NCBI RefSeq assembly: GCF_918797505.1
Contig: NC_092800.1
Span: 9,512,631-9,576,630, forward strand
Length of the DNA stretch: 64,000 nt
Direction of reading: 5' to 3'
DNA from: Bemisia tabaci
Taxonomy: Eukaryota; Arthropoda; Insecta; Hemiptera; Aleyrodidae
The number at the start of each line of letters is the position of its first letter. Position 1 is the first letter of the stretch. Position numbers and translations under genes: made by a program. Shown here in pieces: positions 42,132-53,388 of the stretch. The notes under the pieces were generated by a model. That model searched no databases. It had not been told where the DNA came from and worked only from the letters and a program-made list of their open reading frames with translations.

Positions 42132-44871
42132 GTGGACCTCTGATTGCGCTTGAGTTGATACTCAATTTAAAAACTGATTCTGGGTTTCGGTTTTGATGGG
42201 AATTTCGATAAGAAAAAAATACATTGATTAATTGTTAGGTACAATGAACTTTATTTTTACAAGGTCTTTTTTCACAAATGTACAAACAAGTATTCAAAAT
42301 TCGCAACTAAAAACGAGATAAAAATAGCATCGATACAGAAAGCCGACAGTCGAAGAGACTTTGTAAAATTATTGAGCTAAAGTTTCCTGGAATCACAGAT
42401 TATTTACATATCCTTAAACAAGCCAAAATAACATTTTGTACAATTCGTGAAACACTGCAAGGTGAGCCGAGCTAAAATATTAAAAAATAATTGTTATCTG
42501 GTCGAAAAACTTAAACATGAAAAACAAACTGGACCGGAGGGGGGTGGTGGTTTTAGTCTACTCTAGTATGACGTCTAAGGGTGCAAATTGTTCTAGAGCA
42601 AATTTTGGACTTCAAAGACATGGATTAGGGGAAATGAACATCATCACACAGCATCAACGAAAAAAGGACAATACAATTAATAAGAGAGAAAATTTAAATT
42701 AGTTCAGCTCCCCTTGAGGTTTTATTTATCATGCATTTGAAGGTGAATTACCGACCTAGTCTACTGGTAAACTTTACAAAAGTTTGTTCATGCGTTTTAG
42801 GTAGAATACCGACCAAGTCTACTGATCAACTTCGCAGAATTTGGTTCAGTCGTTGCAGGTCTCGTCTACAACACTTTTTTTTTATATGTATCATCAGTCA
42901 TTAATTAATTGACCAAAAAAATGTATAATATAAAATATAAAAGCTTCGGATTTTGCAAATAATAAAAAGCAAATTGTTGCGTCTTTTAAAATGTGTTAAA
43001 AGTTAAAAAAAACTTTCAAACGAAGGACTAGATAAAAACTTTTGAATTTGTACAAAAAGAGAAGTTTAAAAGAAGAATAAGACAAATTTAAAACAGCACA
43101 TTATTTACAATTTGGTAAAACTTTACAAACTCATTAAAACTCTTATATGTTAAAAGATTATTAGTCTTCGAAAGCAACAAAATGTGAGGGGGAAAAAATA
43201 ACTGACCAAAAAAAGATCAACTAAAGGCAGATAGAGATGCGCAATGTTACAAGCCGTATTTGACTCGACCAAAATTTGGGTATTGTCAAGGTAACAATGA
43301 GGTCGTTTTTCGAGTCAGAGTTAAATAGAAGATAAAAAAGCGTTTTCCTTTCAGAATATAAAAATTATCTTGAAGAAAACGTTAAAAATTGTTTTAAAGA
43401 AAACAAATGTGATGATCCAACTGTTTTGAAAATTCCCTCCGAAAACGCAACGTTGTCTTAACAAGATAAAACCTTAAAAAAAGGGAACAAAAAGTAGATT
43501 CAATATTCTTCATAACTTCACAGAAAGCAAAAACTCGGTGGAATTTTTCATCCATTAAGTATAATTCTAATTTCGTCAAAAAATTCTAAGGTTATGAAAA
43601 AGGGGGAGAGAAAAAAGAGAAAAAAATAGTAAAATAAAAAAAATTGAACGATTCCAAAACGAGAGAAGTGCATCACTCACATTTTGGGGTAAAAATTTGA
43701 GCTGAAAATATATGGAGTAACTTTTTACTGCAATGAACGCAACGTTACTACTAGCAACTAAATCAATGGCTACAAAGTATAAAAACAAAGATACATCATA
43801 ATTTATTACTGCTTCCAAATTGGAGAATTTTCAGAATATTTGGAACAAGGGGCACAAATTCAGAACATCCCTGTGTTTAAATGAGAAACTTAGCATTGTT
43901 TTGAAACTTCATGATACACGTTCAAAATAACTGAATTCGGTAAAATCGCGTCATTTTTGTCTAGCCTCAGTAATAATTATACGTGCGTAATTAGTTTTTT
44001 ATCTGGGGACTTATTCTCATTCAAGAGTTACAAACTCGAATCATACTAGAAATGAATAAACGAGGAAATCTGTGATAAAGTTGCTAAGGCTGTAAACATA
44101 ATTTGATTCCCCTCGGTGAAAAATGAGGCTTTGTCGACACTGCCTACACTCGAGGGAATGACACTTGATAAACACTCGATTTCAGCAATACTTGATAAAC
44201 AAACTGAATTTACGACCATGCAAAGAGGCTTGAGCAACGATCATGTGTCATTTGCTACATGCAAAAAAAAACAAACAACAAAAAAAAAAAATCGCAGATG
44301 ATCTATTTTCACTGTCAACGCAGGTACACACATACAACAAATAATACGTAGGTAGTTGAGTATATTCGGGACTTCTTTTGAAATATCAGACAAAAATATT
44401 AAGGCGATTTCTCTAGTCAGTTAGGAGAGCGCAAAGCAGCGCATTAGTTCTAGGGAGGAGGTGGTAAACAAGTTTCTTATTATGTTTACAACAACAAAAT
44501 TGTTAAGTTAAAACATTTTTAGAAAAATCTCGGAGGAAATGTGAAGTTTAAAAGAAGAGAAAAAGGTAAACTGAACTTGAAAAAGGGTGTACACAACGGG
44601 GTCTTTCTCGACAAAACGATGGTGAAATATTTACAGACTTGGAGAGAATAAGAAAAACAATAAATTGATTATGTTCGTAGTTGATACTGTGATTTGCTAT
44701 TTATTACTTCATTCATAAGAGGGTTTCCTTACACGAAGATTTAACAGTTCATTGTAAGTTTTTGAAAGTTGATTTTTAGAGGTCGTTGCTACTGGGACAT
44801 TCAAATCGATCAATACGAACTGCAAGCACAACCAAAAAAGTTTTTCCTCTCGGCGGGGTAAGAGGGGCTTA

Positions 44872-45029
44872 CAAAGGCGGATACAGCGAGTTGGCAACAT
44901 AGTTTTCTCTCCATTTAAACCCGTGTTGAATAATCGATTCTTATCGAGCACTTGACCTCTCCAAGAATCGATTCATTTCCACAGGTTTAAATAGAGCGAA
45001 CCCAATGTTGCTAAATTTCTGGATCCACC
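44872..45029. mobile_element. MITE family C, copy 1
   Basis: AAAGGCGGATACAGCGAG..TTGGCAAC start and GTTGCTAAATTTCTGGATCC end; internal GAATAATCGATTCTTATCG / CAAGAATCGATTCATTTCC. Confidence 0.75.
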
Positions 45030-45045
45030 AACGGAGGGGCAAAAA

Positions 45046-45203
45046 CAGAGGCAGATGCAGCAAGTTGGCAACATTGTTTTCTCTCCATTTAAACCCGGGT
45101 AGAATAATCGATTCTTATCGAGCACTTGACCTCTCCAAGAATCGATTCATTTCCACGGGTTCAAATAGAGCGAACCCAATGTTGCCAAATTCCTGGATCC
45201 ACC
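45046..45203. mobile_element. MITE family C, copy 2
   Basis: Direct repeat of copy 1 about 174 bp away. The linker CAACGGAGGGGCAAAAA recurs after it (CAACGGAGAGGCAAAAA), so the copies arose by tandem duplication. Confidence 0.75.
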
Positions 45204-45239
45204 AACGGAGAGGCAAAAAAGTAATAAATTAATTAACTT

Positions 45240-45808
45240 CTGCCGCGCTAGGGTAGAACGCCGTATGAGCGTTCAAATGTTGCCAAATTGCCTCTTAAAA
45301 ACTATTTATTTTTGAAAAACTTCAAGAATATCATTCCTTGAAATTTTCGGACACTTCAAGTCGAATTATGAAAAAAATCTTCCAAAAAAATTGAAAAAGT
45401 ATGTTTGCAAATCTTCCTGAAAATTTGCGATTTGTCGAAAGAGATTTAGGCAACGCCTGGAGGCTCATACGCAGAGGCGGATCCGTCAATTTGGCAACAC
45501 CGAATTCCCTCCATTTAAACCTATGTCAAATAATCGATTCTTGTCGGAGCATCTGGCCCCGACAAGAATCGATACATTTCCATGGGTTTAAAAGGAGAAA
45601 AGACAATGTTGCCAATTTGCTGGATCCACCAATGCGTATGAGCCTCCAGGCGTTGCCAAATCTCCTTCGACAAACCAAAAATTCTCAGGAAGACTTGTAA
45701 ACATATTTTATCCAATTTTTAGAGGATTTTTTTCATAATCTGAGTTGAAACGTCCGAAAATTTCAAGGAATAATATTCCTAAAGTTTTTCAAAAATAATA
45801 GTTTCGAG
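45240..45808. mobile_element. Family A element with an inverted duplicate and nested family C
   Basis: A family A copy begins at 45240 (CTGCCGCGCTAGGG) and runs to the CATACG of its right arm at 45471. A family C element follows (45472-45630). Then 45632-45808 is the reverse complement of about 45296-45471. The whole forms a large hairpin with family C in the loop. Confidence 0.7.
45472..45630. mobile_element. MITE family C, copy 3
   Basis: CAGAGGCGGATCCGTCAATT start and GCCAATTTGCTGGATCCACC end, flanked by CATACG and CGTATG. Confidence 0.75.
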
Positions 45809-45967
45809 CAGAGGCGGATCCAGCAATTTGGCAACCCCGGATTTCCTCCATTTAAGCTTATGCTAAATAATCGATTCTTGACGGAGCACTTGGCCCCTCC
45901 AAGAATCGATACATTTCCATAGGTTTAAATGGAGAAAAGACAATGTTGCCAATTTGCAGGATCCGCC
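45809..45967. mobile_element. MITE family C, copy 4, followed by a family A right end
   Basis: CAGAGGCGGATCCAGC start and CAATTTGCAGGATCCGCC end. At 45974-46012 a family A right end (CGGCGTTCTTCCTCAGCACG) follows, 47 bp short of the RGM stop codon. Confidence 0.7.
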
Positions 45968-46058
45968 GATGGTTTCGAAGAGGCGATACACGGCGTTCTT
46001 CCTCAGCACGACAGACCTAGACTACAACGATCACAGACAAGCGGGGCCCTGCCTCCCT

Positions 46059-46709
46059 CTACACGAGATAGAGGACAGCAAGAACCAAGACTCCAGCAGC
46101 GAGGTGTATCCTCCACAGCGGCGACGCACTCGAGAAAGAGATATCGTTCTCCAACAAGGAGGTCCTATTCCGGAGGGACGCCGGGTCGAACCTGAGCACG
46201 TCCTCCTGGGCGGAGTGCGCGGCGATGACGAAGTCGCCGGCGGCCTCGCCGGCCGTCATGACGTCGAAGACGCACCAGTCGAGGTAGCTGTCCGTGAGCC
46301 GGGTCTGGAGCTCGTTGGAGGCGGCCCGGCAGCGCTCGAGGGCCTCCTCGCGGCTGACGAGGTGCCCGCGGTCGGTGACGATGTTGAGCCGCTCGCCGGC
46401 GGGGCAGCCGCGGGAGCAGAGCTCGTTCGACTCGGAGATCCGGGTGATCTCGCGGGGGACCCTGGCGGAGAAGGCGAGGTAGCGGCCGACCTTGCGGACG
46501 ACGAGGGTCGTCTCGATGTAGCGGAGGTAGATCTCGACGCGCTGGTGGTCGGGGCGCACCTCGGAGGCGGTGAGGACGACGCTGCCGTCGGGGCCGGAGC
46601 TCGAGGTGTCGTCCGTGAAGGTCGCGGGGAGGCCGGCGCTCTCCGACTGGGCCTCGTAGGTCTTCTCCGTCGTGCAGGGGCTGCTGCTGCCGCGGATTAT
46701 GATGGTGAT
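46059..46709 (-). CDS. Repulsive guidance molecule (RGM/hemojuvelin family), terminal coding exon
   Basis: RGM proteins are GPI-anchored co-receptors for BMP ligands and bind neogenin. The exon begins after a TTTTTCCTCTGTTCCAG acceptor and encodes 216 residues. It carries the RGM C-terminal domain: ITIIIRG and CTTEKTYEAQ at the start, VVRKVGRYLAFSARVP near residue 75, LCSRGCPAGERLN near 100, and SYLDWCVFDVMTAGE and FVIAAHSAQEDVL near 150-175. The last 16 or so residues (HLAAGVLVLAVLYLV) are a hydrophobic GPI-attachment signal before TAG. The N-terminal domain and its autocleavage site belong to upstream exons I cannot find in the window. The exon is strongly GC-rich against an AT-rich background. 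RGM is reported missing from Drosophila, so its presence fits another insect order. Confidence 0.9.
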   Translation of the reverse strand: MTIIIRGSSSPCTTEKTYEAQSESAGLPATFTDDTSSSGPDGSVVLTASEVRPDHQRVEIYLRYIETTLVVRKVGRYLAFSARVPREITRISESNELCSRGCPAGERLNIVTDRGHLVSREEALERCRAASNELQTRLTDSYLDWCVFDVMTAGEAAGDFVIAAHSAQEDVLRFDPASLRNRTSLLENDISFSSASPLWRIHLAAGVLVLAVLYLV

Positions 46710-47056
46710 CTGGAACAGAGGAAAAAGAGGTCGTCGTTAGGTGCTGACGTGGAGGTTAGAGAGATGTAGAAAGAAGGCACTAGACACACATAGCTGATGA
46801 TTATACAGAGGGTGGTGGCGACTGGCGAGATAGACACCATTAGATTTTGATGGTGGCTTAGAAAAACTGCAAAAAACCCCCAAAAAACCTTCAGATTGAA
46901 AGGGGTAAAGAATCCGGCCAAAGTCTTAAACCTAGTGAACCAAATCGTCCTGTTACTTCTGAAAGGAAATGGAACAGAGGAAAAGAGGTCGTCGTTGGGT
47001 ACTGACGTGGAGGTTGGAGTGATATGGAAGAAACAGGCACAACACACATAGCTAAA
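46710..47056 (-). other. RGM intron, with duplicated acceptor-side sequence
   Basis: The 80 bp next to the splice acceptor (GAACAGAGGAAAAAGAGGTCGTCG, GTGCTGACGTGGAGGTT) recur at about 46973-47050, so the acceptor polypyrimidine tract is duplicated 260 bp inside the intron. The second copy has its own AG (TTTCCTTTCAG). Confidence 0.6.
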
Positions 47057-47300
47057 TGGACGGAGTTAAACAGAAAGGAACCAAGCCACATCGGGATCGA
47101 ACCGAGAAAAAGAGGTTTAAAGTTTGGCCCTGCATAAGATTCAATGTAAAAGATAAACTTCAAGTTCAATTCTGCAAAATTTGCTCCAACGAAAACTTGA
47201 ATTTTGGCGATGAGAGTAGAGTAGTGGTTGAGTTCGAAACCACTCATAACTCATTTTTTTCAAAAATGTGGGTTGGTTTCTTTCTGCTTAACTCAGTCCA
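47057..47300. mobile_element. MITE family G
   Basis: Close copy of 24048-24298 with the same TGGACGGAGTTAAACAGAAA and CTTAACTCAGTCCA ends. It lies in the RGM intron. Confidence 0.8.
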
Positions 47301-47322
47301 AATATTATATAGAAGGTGGTGG

Positions 47323-47761
47323 CTAGAGTAGATATATACGGAAGAGTATTGCCATCTCTGTGCCGCTCTCTGATTGGTTTATCAGTTTTAGGCTATCATG
47401 GAGCTCCAAAGTTGGCCCGATGTAAACAAACCCGACCCTCAGAAACACGTATTATCGGCTGAGAAACGAATGATAACCACACTCAACGGTTAATTTTCGG
47501 CAAAAATATCCATCAAAGTTCGATCCGAACTATAAATTCAGAAAAAGAAGTTATTGAGTTGTTTCTTCTCTCAATTCAGAAGTTGGATATAAAAAAGTTT
47601 CTATCACATCCAGAATTACGTCTTGCACTTTGTCGCCATCTTGTTTGTTTACATTGGGCCAACTTTGGGGCTCCACGAGGACCGACCAATCAGAGAGCGG
47701 CACACTTCTTCTGTAGTGAAAGGATTGAGATGGACATACTCTCCCGTATACAGGTACTCTA
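47323..47761. mobile_element. Palindromic element with ~100-bp inverted ends
   Basis: TAGAGTA..TATACGGAAGAGTAT, GTGCCGCTCTCTGATTGGT, CTCCAAAGTTGGCCC and GATGTAAACAAAC on the left reappear inverted on the right (47640-47761). No ORF in the 240-bp centre. Single copy here. Confidence 0.75.
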
Positions 47762-48300
47762 TACGTCATTTAGGGACGGCCCTTGATATCAAGACTTCCC
47801 GTTGTGCGATTATTTTCTTCAGAAAATTTTGTAGAGAAAACATGCTACATAGTACTTTAATTCACACCCTGTCTGGAGGCCCATTCCCACATCAACTCCT
47901 CACATTCTTTTACTGCTCGAAAACGGAATTGGATCGAGCGAGACGAGCTTGGCGGGGGGAGAAGGATGCTGCCCCGGACGGGAGATCCATATCCAGACAC
48001 GGCCCGTTTGTGCGACGCGGGAAAAGTCATGAGAAACTGTCAGATGGAGCGACGGCGAGGGGCCGCCGTCGACAGGGGTAGACGGGGCGGGAGGGAGCGT
48101 GGAAAATGGTGACGCGCTCGGACAGGACAGGACAGGACACGGGACGTTTTCATTGAAAACCCCGCGATGCCTCGCCGTTGGGAGCGGAGCGTGTCCAATT
48201 TTCCGTAACTTGCGAGCTCCCATTGTTGTCGTCGACGATGACGGGTTTCGGATTCCGGATCTTCCGATTTTTCGAGGTGCGAAGACGTGAAACCGCTCGG
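47762..48300. other. GC-rich patch, no gene recognised
   Basis: 47930-48300 is GC-rich with open frames on both strands and a GACAGGACAG repeat near 48120. No domain. It could hold a non-coding first exon. Confidence 0.35.
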
Positions 48301-48419
48301 CTGCCGTGATAGCGAAGAGAGCAATAAGTGCATTTCTGTATGAACCATGGTCAGTGGCTTTTATGTACCTTATGTTCATCCCAGCATGCATTTACTGCTC
48401 TTTTCGCTATCATGGCAGT
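48301..48419. repeat. Fold-back repeat
   Basis: CTGCCGTGATAGCGAAGAG and AGCAATAAGTGCAT pair with ATGCATTTACTGCTC and TTTCGCTATCATGGCAG; arms of about 40 bp. Confidence 0.65.
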
Positions 48420-48998
48420 CAGGCTGTCTATTAAAACAAGCTGCCCAAAAATCAGTACTTTTGCAGTACCTCTATTCGACGAAATTAGAAATTCTCGCTA
48501 AAATTGTGACAAAAATGACGTGAACACAAAATTTCATAGGTGGCTTGAAAATTAACTGACTGCACAATCGCGATGTTGCGGGCAAATACGACTCTAAGAA
48601 TTATTGCGCAAGGGAATGCATTCTTTCCAGGCTTTGTTCAAAAACACGCGTGGCAGGAAGAATAAAATTCCGGTCCTTTTTACAGAATTTCAGTGCTTTG
48701 GGATAACTTTTAAAAATCAGCACTATTTCCGGACTTTCCGGACTAATAGATACCCTGTCATAAGATAGGGGATCTCCTTTTTTACGGCTTCGCACCTTAG
48801 AGAGCTTTCCGTGAGCTTGCACAGGCATTCTCTTCACAGAAAACAAATGGCACCATCGTGAATTTTACGAAATTTTGCATTAGATATCAATCGAAAATTG
48901 CGGATCTCCACGGCATCCAATCCAATGGCGCCATTTTCCATACGACAAGCGTGCGAGCACTCCTCGCAGCAAACGCGTCGCTTCTCGCTTCTCGTCTT
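48420..48998. other. No gene recognised
   Basis: 48712-48760 resembles, in reverse, the CCGGAAATAGTGCTG stretch near 23980; otherwise unremarkable. Confidence 0.35.
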
Positions 48999-49161
48999 CA
49001 GTGGCGAGGTGTGAATGATCGATTATCAATATTTTCCCATTAGGGGCTATGGTAAAGAATCGATTATTAAGGCGTTCGCTGCGAACACCCTGTTAATCGA
49101 TCCTTTCCAAAGGTTTCAATAGCAGATCAATCGATATACCGCGAAGCGCGCCACGACACTG
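48999..49161. mobile_element. hAT-type MITE, family B
   Basis: CAGTGGCGAGGTG start and CCACGACACTG end; flanks CTCGTCTT and CGCGTCTT match at 7 of 8 positions. Confidence 0.85.
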
Positions 49162-49169
49162 CGCGTCTT

Positions 49170-50280
49170 GGCCGTTGAGGACATAAACGTCGAACGCGAC
49201 GCACCTCGGTGGGAAACTGAGTTGACAAAAAGACGAGCGGCCCATATAAGCCAGACCAGTTTTGCGTCCGACCCGCAAACGGAGCCTCAAAGCTTCGCTC
49301 ATCAGTTCCCACCTCCCAACAATAGCATCTCCCAGCTCCAACGGCATTTTCCTCCACGGTTTCTTACGAAATCCTCGCGGAACGCAGAAAAAAACCTCCG
49401 CGTCGCCAGGTAGTTCAAGCGACCGAATTATTCATGGCAAGCTTCAATATTTCAGGAGAGATAGAGTTTGAGCGGGAATGAATTGCGAGAAAAGGTTTCT
49501 AAACATCGATGGACGCGGACAAATCCTAACGTATTTCGGGTTCTCCTTGTTTTTTAGACCTCGTTTCTCCTGAAAAATAGTGTGGACCCAGCACAATTTT
49601 ACCACTTTGTTACAAAACCGTGTAGTGTCCAAAGAACCTTTATTGAAGAAAATTTAACCCGAAAATCCCGTAATAAGCGAAACAATATAATCATTTGTCC
49701 GTCACTAATGCCGAATGCCACTCGGAGAAATCTTTCAAGAACAAAATTTTACTTATTAAATTATTATTTCAAGTATCATACGGTAAAGAAGGGCTCCAGA
49801 AAATTTCATCAAGTGTACTCGTACTAATTCGAGTACAGGGTGATCTATGGGTTAAAGGGCTAACTATACGCATCGTTTTCTTCTGTAGAGTTTTTCTATA
49901 GAAGTGCCCCCGGTGGGGCCAACGGCTCCCTAAAATATTTATGAAATCATCGTTTTTTTTCTGAAATTCAGCAACGGTCTCACTCACACCTAAAGACACT
50001 CGCACAATTTTCAGCAGCGATTTCCTTGAAATACCTTCAGCTTCCCTTTTCCAGAAAATGAATTTTAGAGGGCCTTGGATCTTTCAGAGTAAAAAACCAA
50101 AAGGCCGACGAGGGTGCTATTTTCAGGGCATTACATCATTGGATCGAGCGTAGGATAATATAGGTAAACTGTCTGTAGCATTTTTTTCTCACAAAAGGCT
50201 CAAGTTCCGAAAAAATTACGTTTGAATTGACTAGGTGCGATTGCGGAGAGGCTGGCTACTCGCAGTACGCGGAGGTATGA
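49170..50280. other. No gene recognised
   Basis: Several short frames on both strands with no domain. AT-rich from 49440. Confidence 0.4.
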
Positions 50281-50790
50281 CGCTGAGCGTACGTCTCAAC
50301 GTCGACGTCGTGATTACGTAGCATGGTGTCAACGATCATGGTGTCAACAAACAGTTTTTCTAAGTTTTTGTTGACACCATGATCATCCAAAAATAAAAAA
50401 TTCTGACCCTCATGAAAAATGATCACGGTGTCAACGATCACGACGTCAAAGAAACTTAAAACTTGCCTCAATAAAACCTTTTAAATCTCAAGTCTTGTTT
50501 TTTTGTGTTATTCACTCTAACCTAACCTAATCTAACCTAACCTAACCTTACCTGACCTAAACTAACCTAATCCAACTATACGTGACCCAGACCTCTCCTG
50601 TACACTTAATTTTTTAATTTTACTCACAAGGAAGATATTTTTCTGTTTGTTGACACCGTGATCGTTGACACCATGCTCAGGGCCCATTTTTGCGTTTTAC
50701 TGCCTGATCACGACGTCAACAATCGTTGACTCCATGATCAGATTTTTGGTTTGTTGACACCATGATCGTTGCCACCATGCAACGTTACCG
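50281..50790. repeat. TTGACACCATGATCGTTGAC-type interspersed motif array
   Basis: At least nine copies in both orientations of a short motif, either TTGACACCATGATC or GATCATGGTGTCAAC, with CGACGTC variants. They are scattered over 500 bp and flank the telomere-like run. This is unlike the other repeats in the window. Confidence 0.65.
50516..50577. repeat. Interstitial telomere-like (CCTAA)n
   Basis: About twelve units of CTAAC-C or variants (TCTAACCTAACCTAATC, CTAACCTAACCTAACC). CCTAA/TTAGG is the ancestral insect telomere repeat. The units are degenerate, so this is an old internal block. Confidence 0.75.
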
Positions 50791-51203
50791 ACGTCGTATG
50801 ATCGTCGGTCCGACAACCACGGACGGGGACGGGGTCTCCAAATCTGGGGAGCGAATTCTTTCGACACGCTCGCCGCCGAGGAATTTTATAACTACGTGTC
50901 GGGAGGACCTTATTTAGAAAGTTTTCCTGAAAACCTCGGGCCCCGGCCGAGCCGAACCGCGGTGGCAGCTGAAAATGGCCCGAACCGATCGAAGATCGAA
51001 GATCCCCCTCCGATACGGTCCGACCGCGGCTCGTTTCGCTGAGCCGGGTCTCTGGACCTTTGTCGGGCCGGATTTTCCACGTCACGTGCGGATGATGATG
51101 ATGATGATCCGAGCCGGGAATATTCCGCGGCTTTTCCTTCCTGGGCGTAATCGGCCAAAGCCCTTTCCTTTGCTCCCCGGAAAGGCATCCGTAGAAAAAA
51201 TGA
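50791..51203. other. GC-rich patch with GAT microsatellite, no gene called
   Basis: Contains (GAT)6 near 51090 and open frames on both strands. CpG-rich from 50940 to 51070, so a promoter is possible, but no exon with a splice donor is evident. Confidence 0.35.
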
Positions 51204-51720
51204 GAGTGAGGAGAAGAGATTCCTTCGTGGGGGCATAAAAAAGAGGTGACGAAAAAACAGCAGGAATGCTACCGTGTTACGGCAAAACGCCATAATAATG
51301 AGCCTTTGAACATTGCAAAGTTGATTCTGATTAAAGACGAATCGTTTGGAGAACTGTTAATTGATTCTTGTTTAATTTTTCAGAGATGTTTACTTGCGCT
51401 GTTAAAAAAAATCTTCTTTAAACACTGCAATTTGTTTATTTCGAATTTTGGTTCAGAGTGAGGAGAAGATTCCTTCGTGAGGGCATAAAAAAGAGGTGAC
51501 GAAAATACGGCATGCAGGAATGCTACCGTGTTACGGCAAAACGCCATATTTCATGAGCCTTTGAACATTGCAGAATTAAGTCTGATCAAAGACGAACCGT
51601 TTGGAAAACTATAGATTAATTTTTGTTTAATTTCCAGAGAATTTTACTGGCACTGTTAAAAATAAATCTTCTTTGAACACTGCAATTTGTTTAATTAGAC
51701 CAAATTAGTTGGAAGATGCG
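51204..51720. repeat. Tandem duplication, ~255-bp unit
   Basis: GAGTGAGGAGAAG, GATTCCTTCGTG and AAAGAGGTGACGAAAA start both units (51204 and 51457). Each contains GCTACCGTGTTACGGCAAAA, a diverged family A start, and AACACTGCAATTTGTTTA near its end. Confidence 0.75.
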
Positions 51721-52535
51721 AATATTTTGTTATTGAAGGAACAAGTGCGTGTTTAGATAACATCAGCGGCTAAAAACTGGCACTCGATTTAAAGTCCACA
51801 ATATGCGTATCTCCGTACGCTGAAAATTTTCGCAACAATGAGCTTGAGGTTTTTTTTAAAATTTTTAGCGAATTTTCTTCACTTATTCGGACATACTCCC
51901 AAAAAATTCGAAGGAAATATTTATGATAGTATTGCTTATCAAAAACAAATAAAACGAAATTTGAGATTTTTCATAATTGTAGAAAAGTTACGCATGTTTG
52001 ACTGAAGTCAGCTACTTATTGCTCCCATTTATACCAGTGACGAAAGACCTACTCTTCCAAGAATTCAAGTCGAGTTATTGGCACCACTAAATACAGAGGA
52101 AACATGAGAGTATATGTGACCTATAATCTAAAAATTGACGAAAAAGTACGGCCGAAAGCCGAACTCAGAAACCGATCTCCGAGAAAGTGCTTCGTTAGCG
52201 AAGTTCGCGGTGGTTTCCAAAACAACTATCGGATGAAAACACTCTGAAAATTCGCTTATTCGATGACTCATACGCGACTCCGTTTCTCGCGTGATGGCGC
52301 AACTACGTTCCATTTTGAAATTTCCGTCATCGTGTCGCGAGCTTTTGGCGTCCGACGGAGAGAACGGAGCTTTTAAGCTCATTTTACGACGCAGATACCT
52401 GAACACGCGCACACAGCAGATACAGATAGTTGAGGCACGTGAAAGGTAACTGCAAAAATTGCAAACCAAAAGGTCGACGAAAGCAACAGAATTTGTACCA
52501 AGCGAAGAGAGCACTGAAAAAAAGTCACGAGCTTT
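51721..52535. other. No gene recognised
   Basis: AT-rich to 52090, then mixed. A minus-strand frame of 128 codons (52128-52514) has no domain I know. Confidence 0.4.
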
Positions 52536-52610
52536 TTAGAAATACCGTCCGTTCCGGGCCCAGAGGCCGAAAGTTCCAGGTGCTGGAGCCGTAGGATCGA
52601 AAGCTTCTCA
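52536..52610. mobile_element. Fragment of a dispersed repeat
   Basis: AGAAATACCGTCCGTTCCGG, CCAGAGGCCGAAAGTTCC and GGTGCTGGAGCCGTAG also occur, diverged, at 61560-61620. Confidence 0.55.
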
Positions 52611-53148
52611 GACATTTTGATCTCTCGGTCTCAGTTACATTGCAATTAAAAGCTTCCCTAATTATATACCTCTAGGCTCAAGTCAACTTTTGCACGACTG
52701 AAAATGTCCCATTTTTTGGCCGGCTTGCGTCAAGCTTGGTGACGTTTTCGAATTCTGATCCGAGGCGAGATGAAATCATGTGGGAACTTGGAACTGGTTT
52801 TTCGAGCTAAACGCTGGTTTTTGACAGCGAAGACGTCATTGCAGAACTTTTGCTTCATCAGTGTTACAAAACATAATGGCTCATTACTTCTCACCTCAAT
52901 TTCAAGTTTTTCGCCTTTCACCATCTGTCCTAAAAATTTAAGCAGGGAGCTCACCGAGTTATTACTTTAAATACTGATGCCATTTACAAACTCTGCTCCA
53001 TAATATTTGGGGGCAAGGCATTTCTTTCAAAAAACGCTTTTGGAACCCATTATGACTTTACACCAATTTGTCCTTAACGCTTTAATGATGGAACTGTATG
53101 ATGTAACATTACATTCACTTTCAATTTTTTCAGGAAGTGCCCCCTGTA
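52611..53148. other. No gene recognised
   Basis: AT-rich with short frames only. Confidence 0.4.
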
Positions 53149-53384
53149 CTGCCGTGCTGAGAAAGAACGCGGTATGAGCCTTCCGACTTCGCCAAATTTC
53201 CTTTGATAAAATGCGAATTTTCAGGAAAACCTGAGGAAATTTTTCTTTGAATTTTTCAGTGAATTTTATTCGCGATCATATCTTAATTATCTCAAATTTT
53301 AAGGAGAAAATATTTATACCTCTTCTCAAAAATTTTAATGGAATTTGTTTTGCAAAACTCTGATGTTCTACCTTAACATTGCAG
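53149..53384. mobile_element. MITE family A, diverged copy
   Basis: Begins CTGCCGTGCTGAG after TA; the right arm is decayed to TTAACATTGCAG. It is followed by TATA and then another copy, so two insertions share adjacent TA targets. Confidence 0.65.
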
Positions 53385-53388
53385 TATA

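Larger units (their letters stand above)
42235..46058 (-). other. Probable long 3' UTR of the RGM gene
   Basis: Downstream of the RGM stop codon (46059) the minus strand runs through a transposon nest (44872-46012) and then about 2.4 kb of unique AT-rich sequence, to AATAAA at 42250-42255. No coding exon intervenes on this strand. The unique part holds three perfect Pumilio-type TGTAAATA sites (minus strand: 42401-42408, 43102-43109, 44628-44635). That this is one continuous UTR is inference. Confidence 0.35.

Noticed and set aside
46294..46769. Plus-strand Gly/Asp/Val-rich frames opposite the RGM exon
   Set aside because: They are antisense shadows. RGM motifs and the splice acceptor fix the coding strand as minus.
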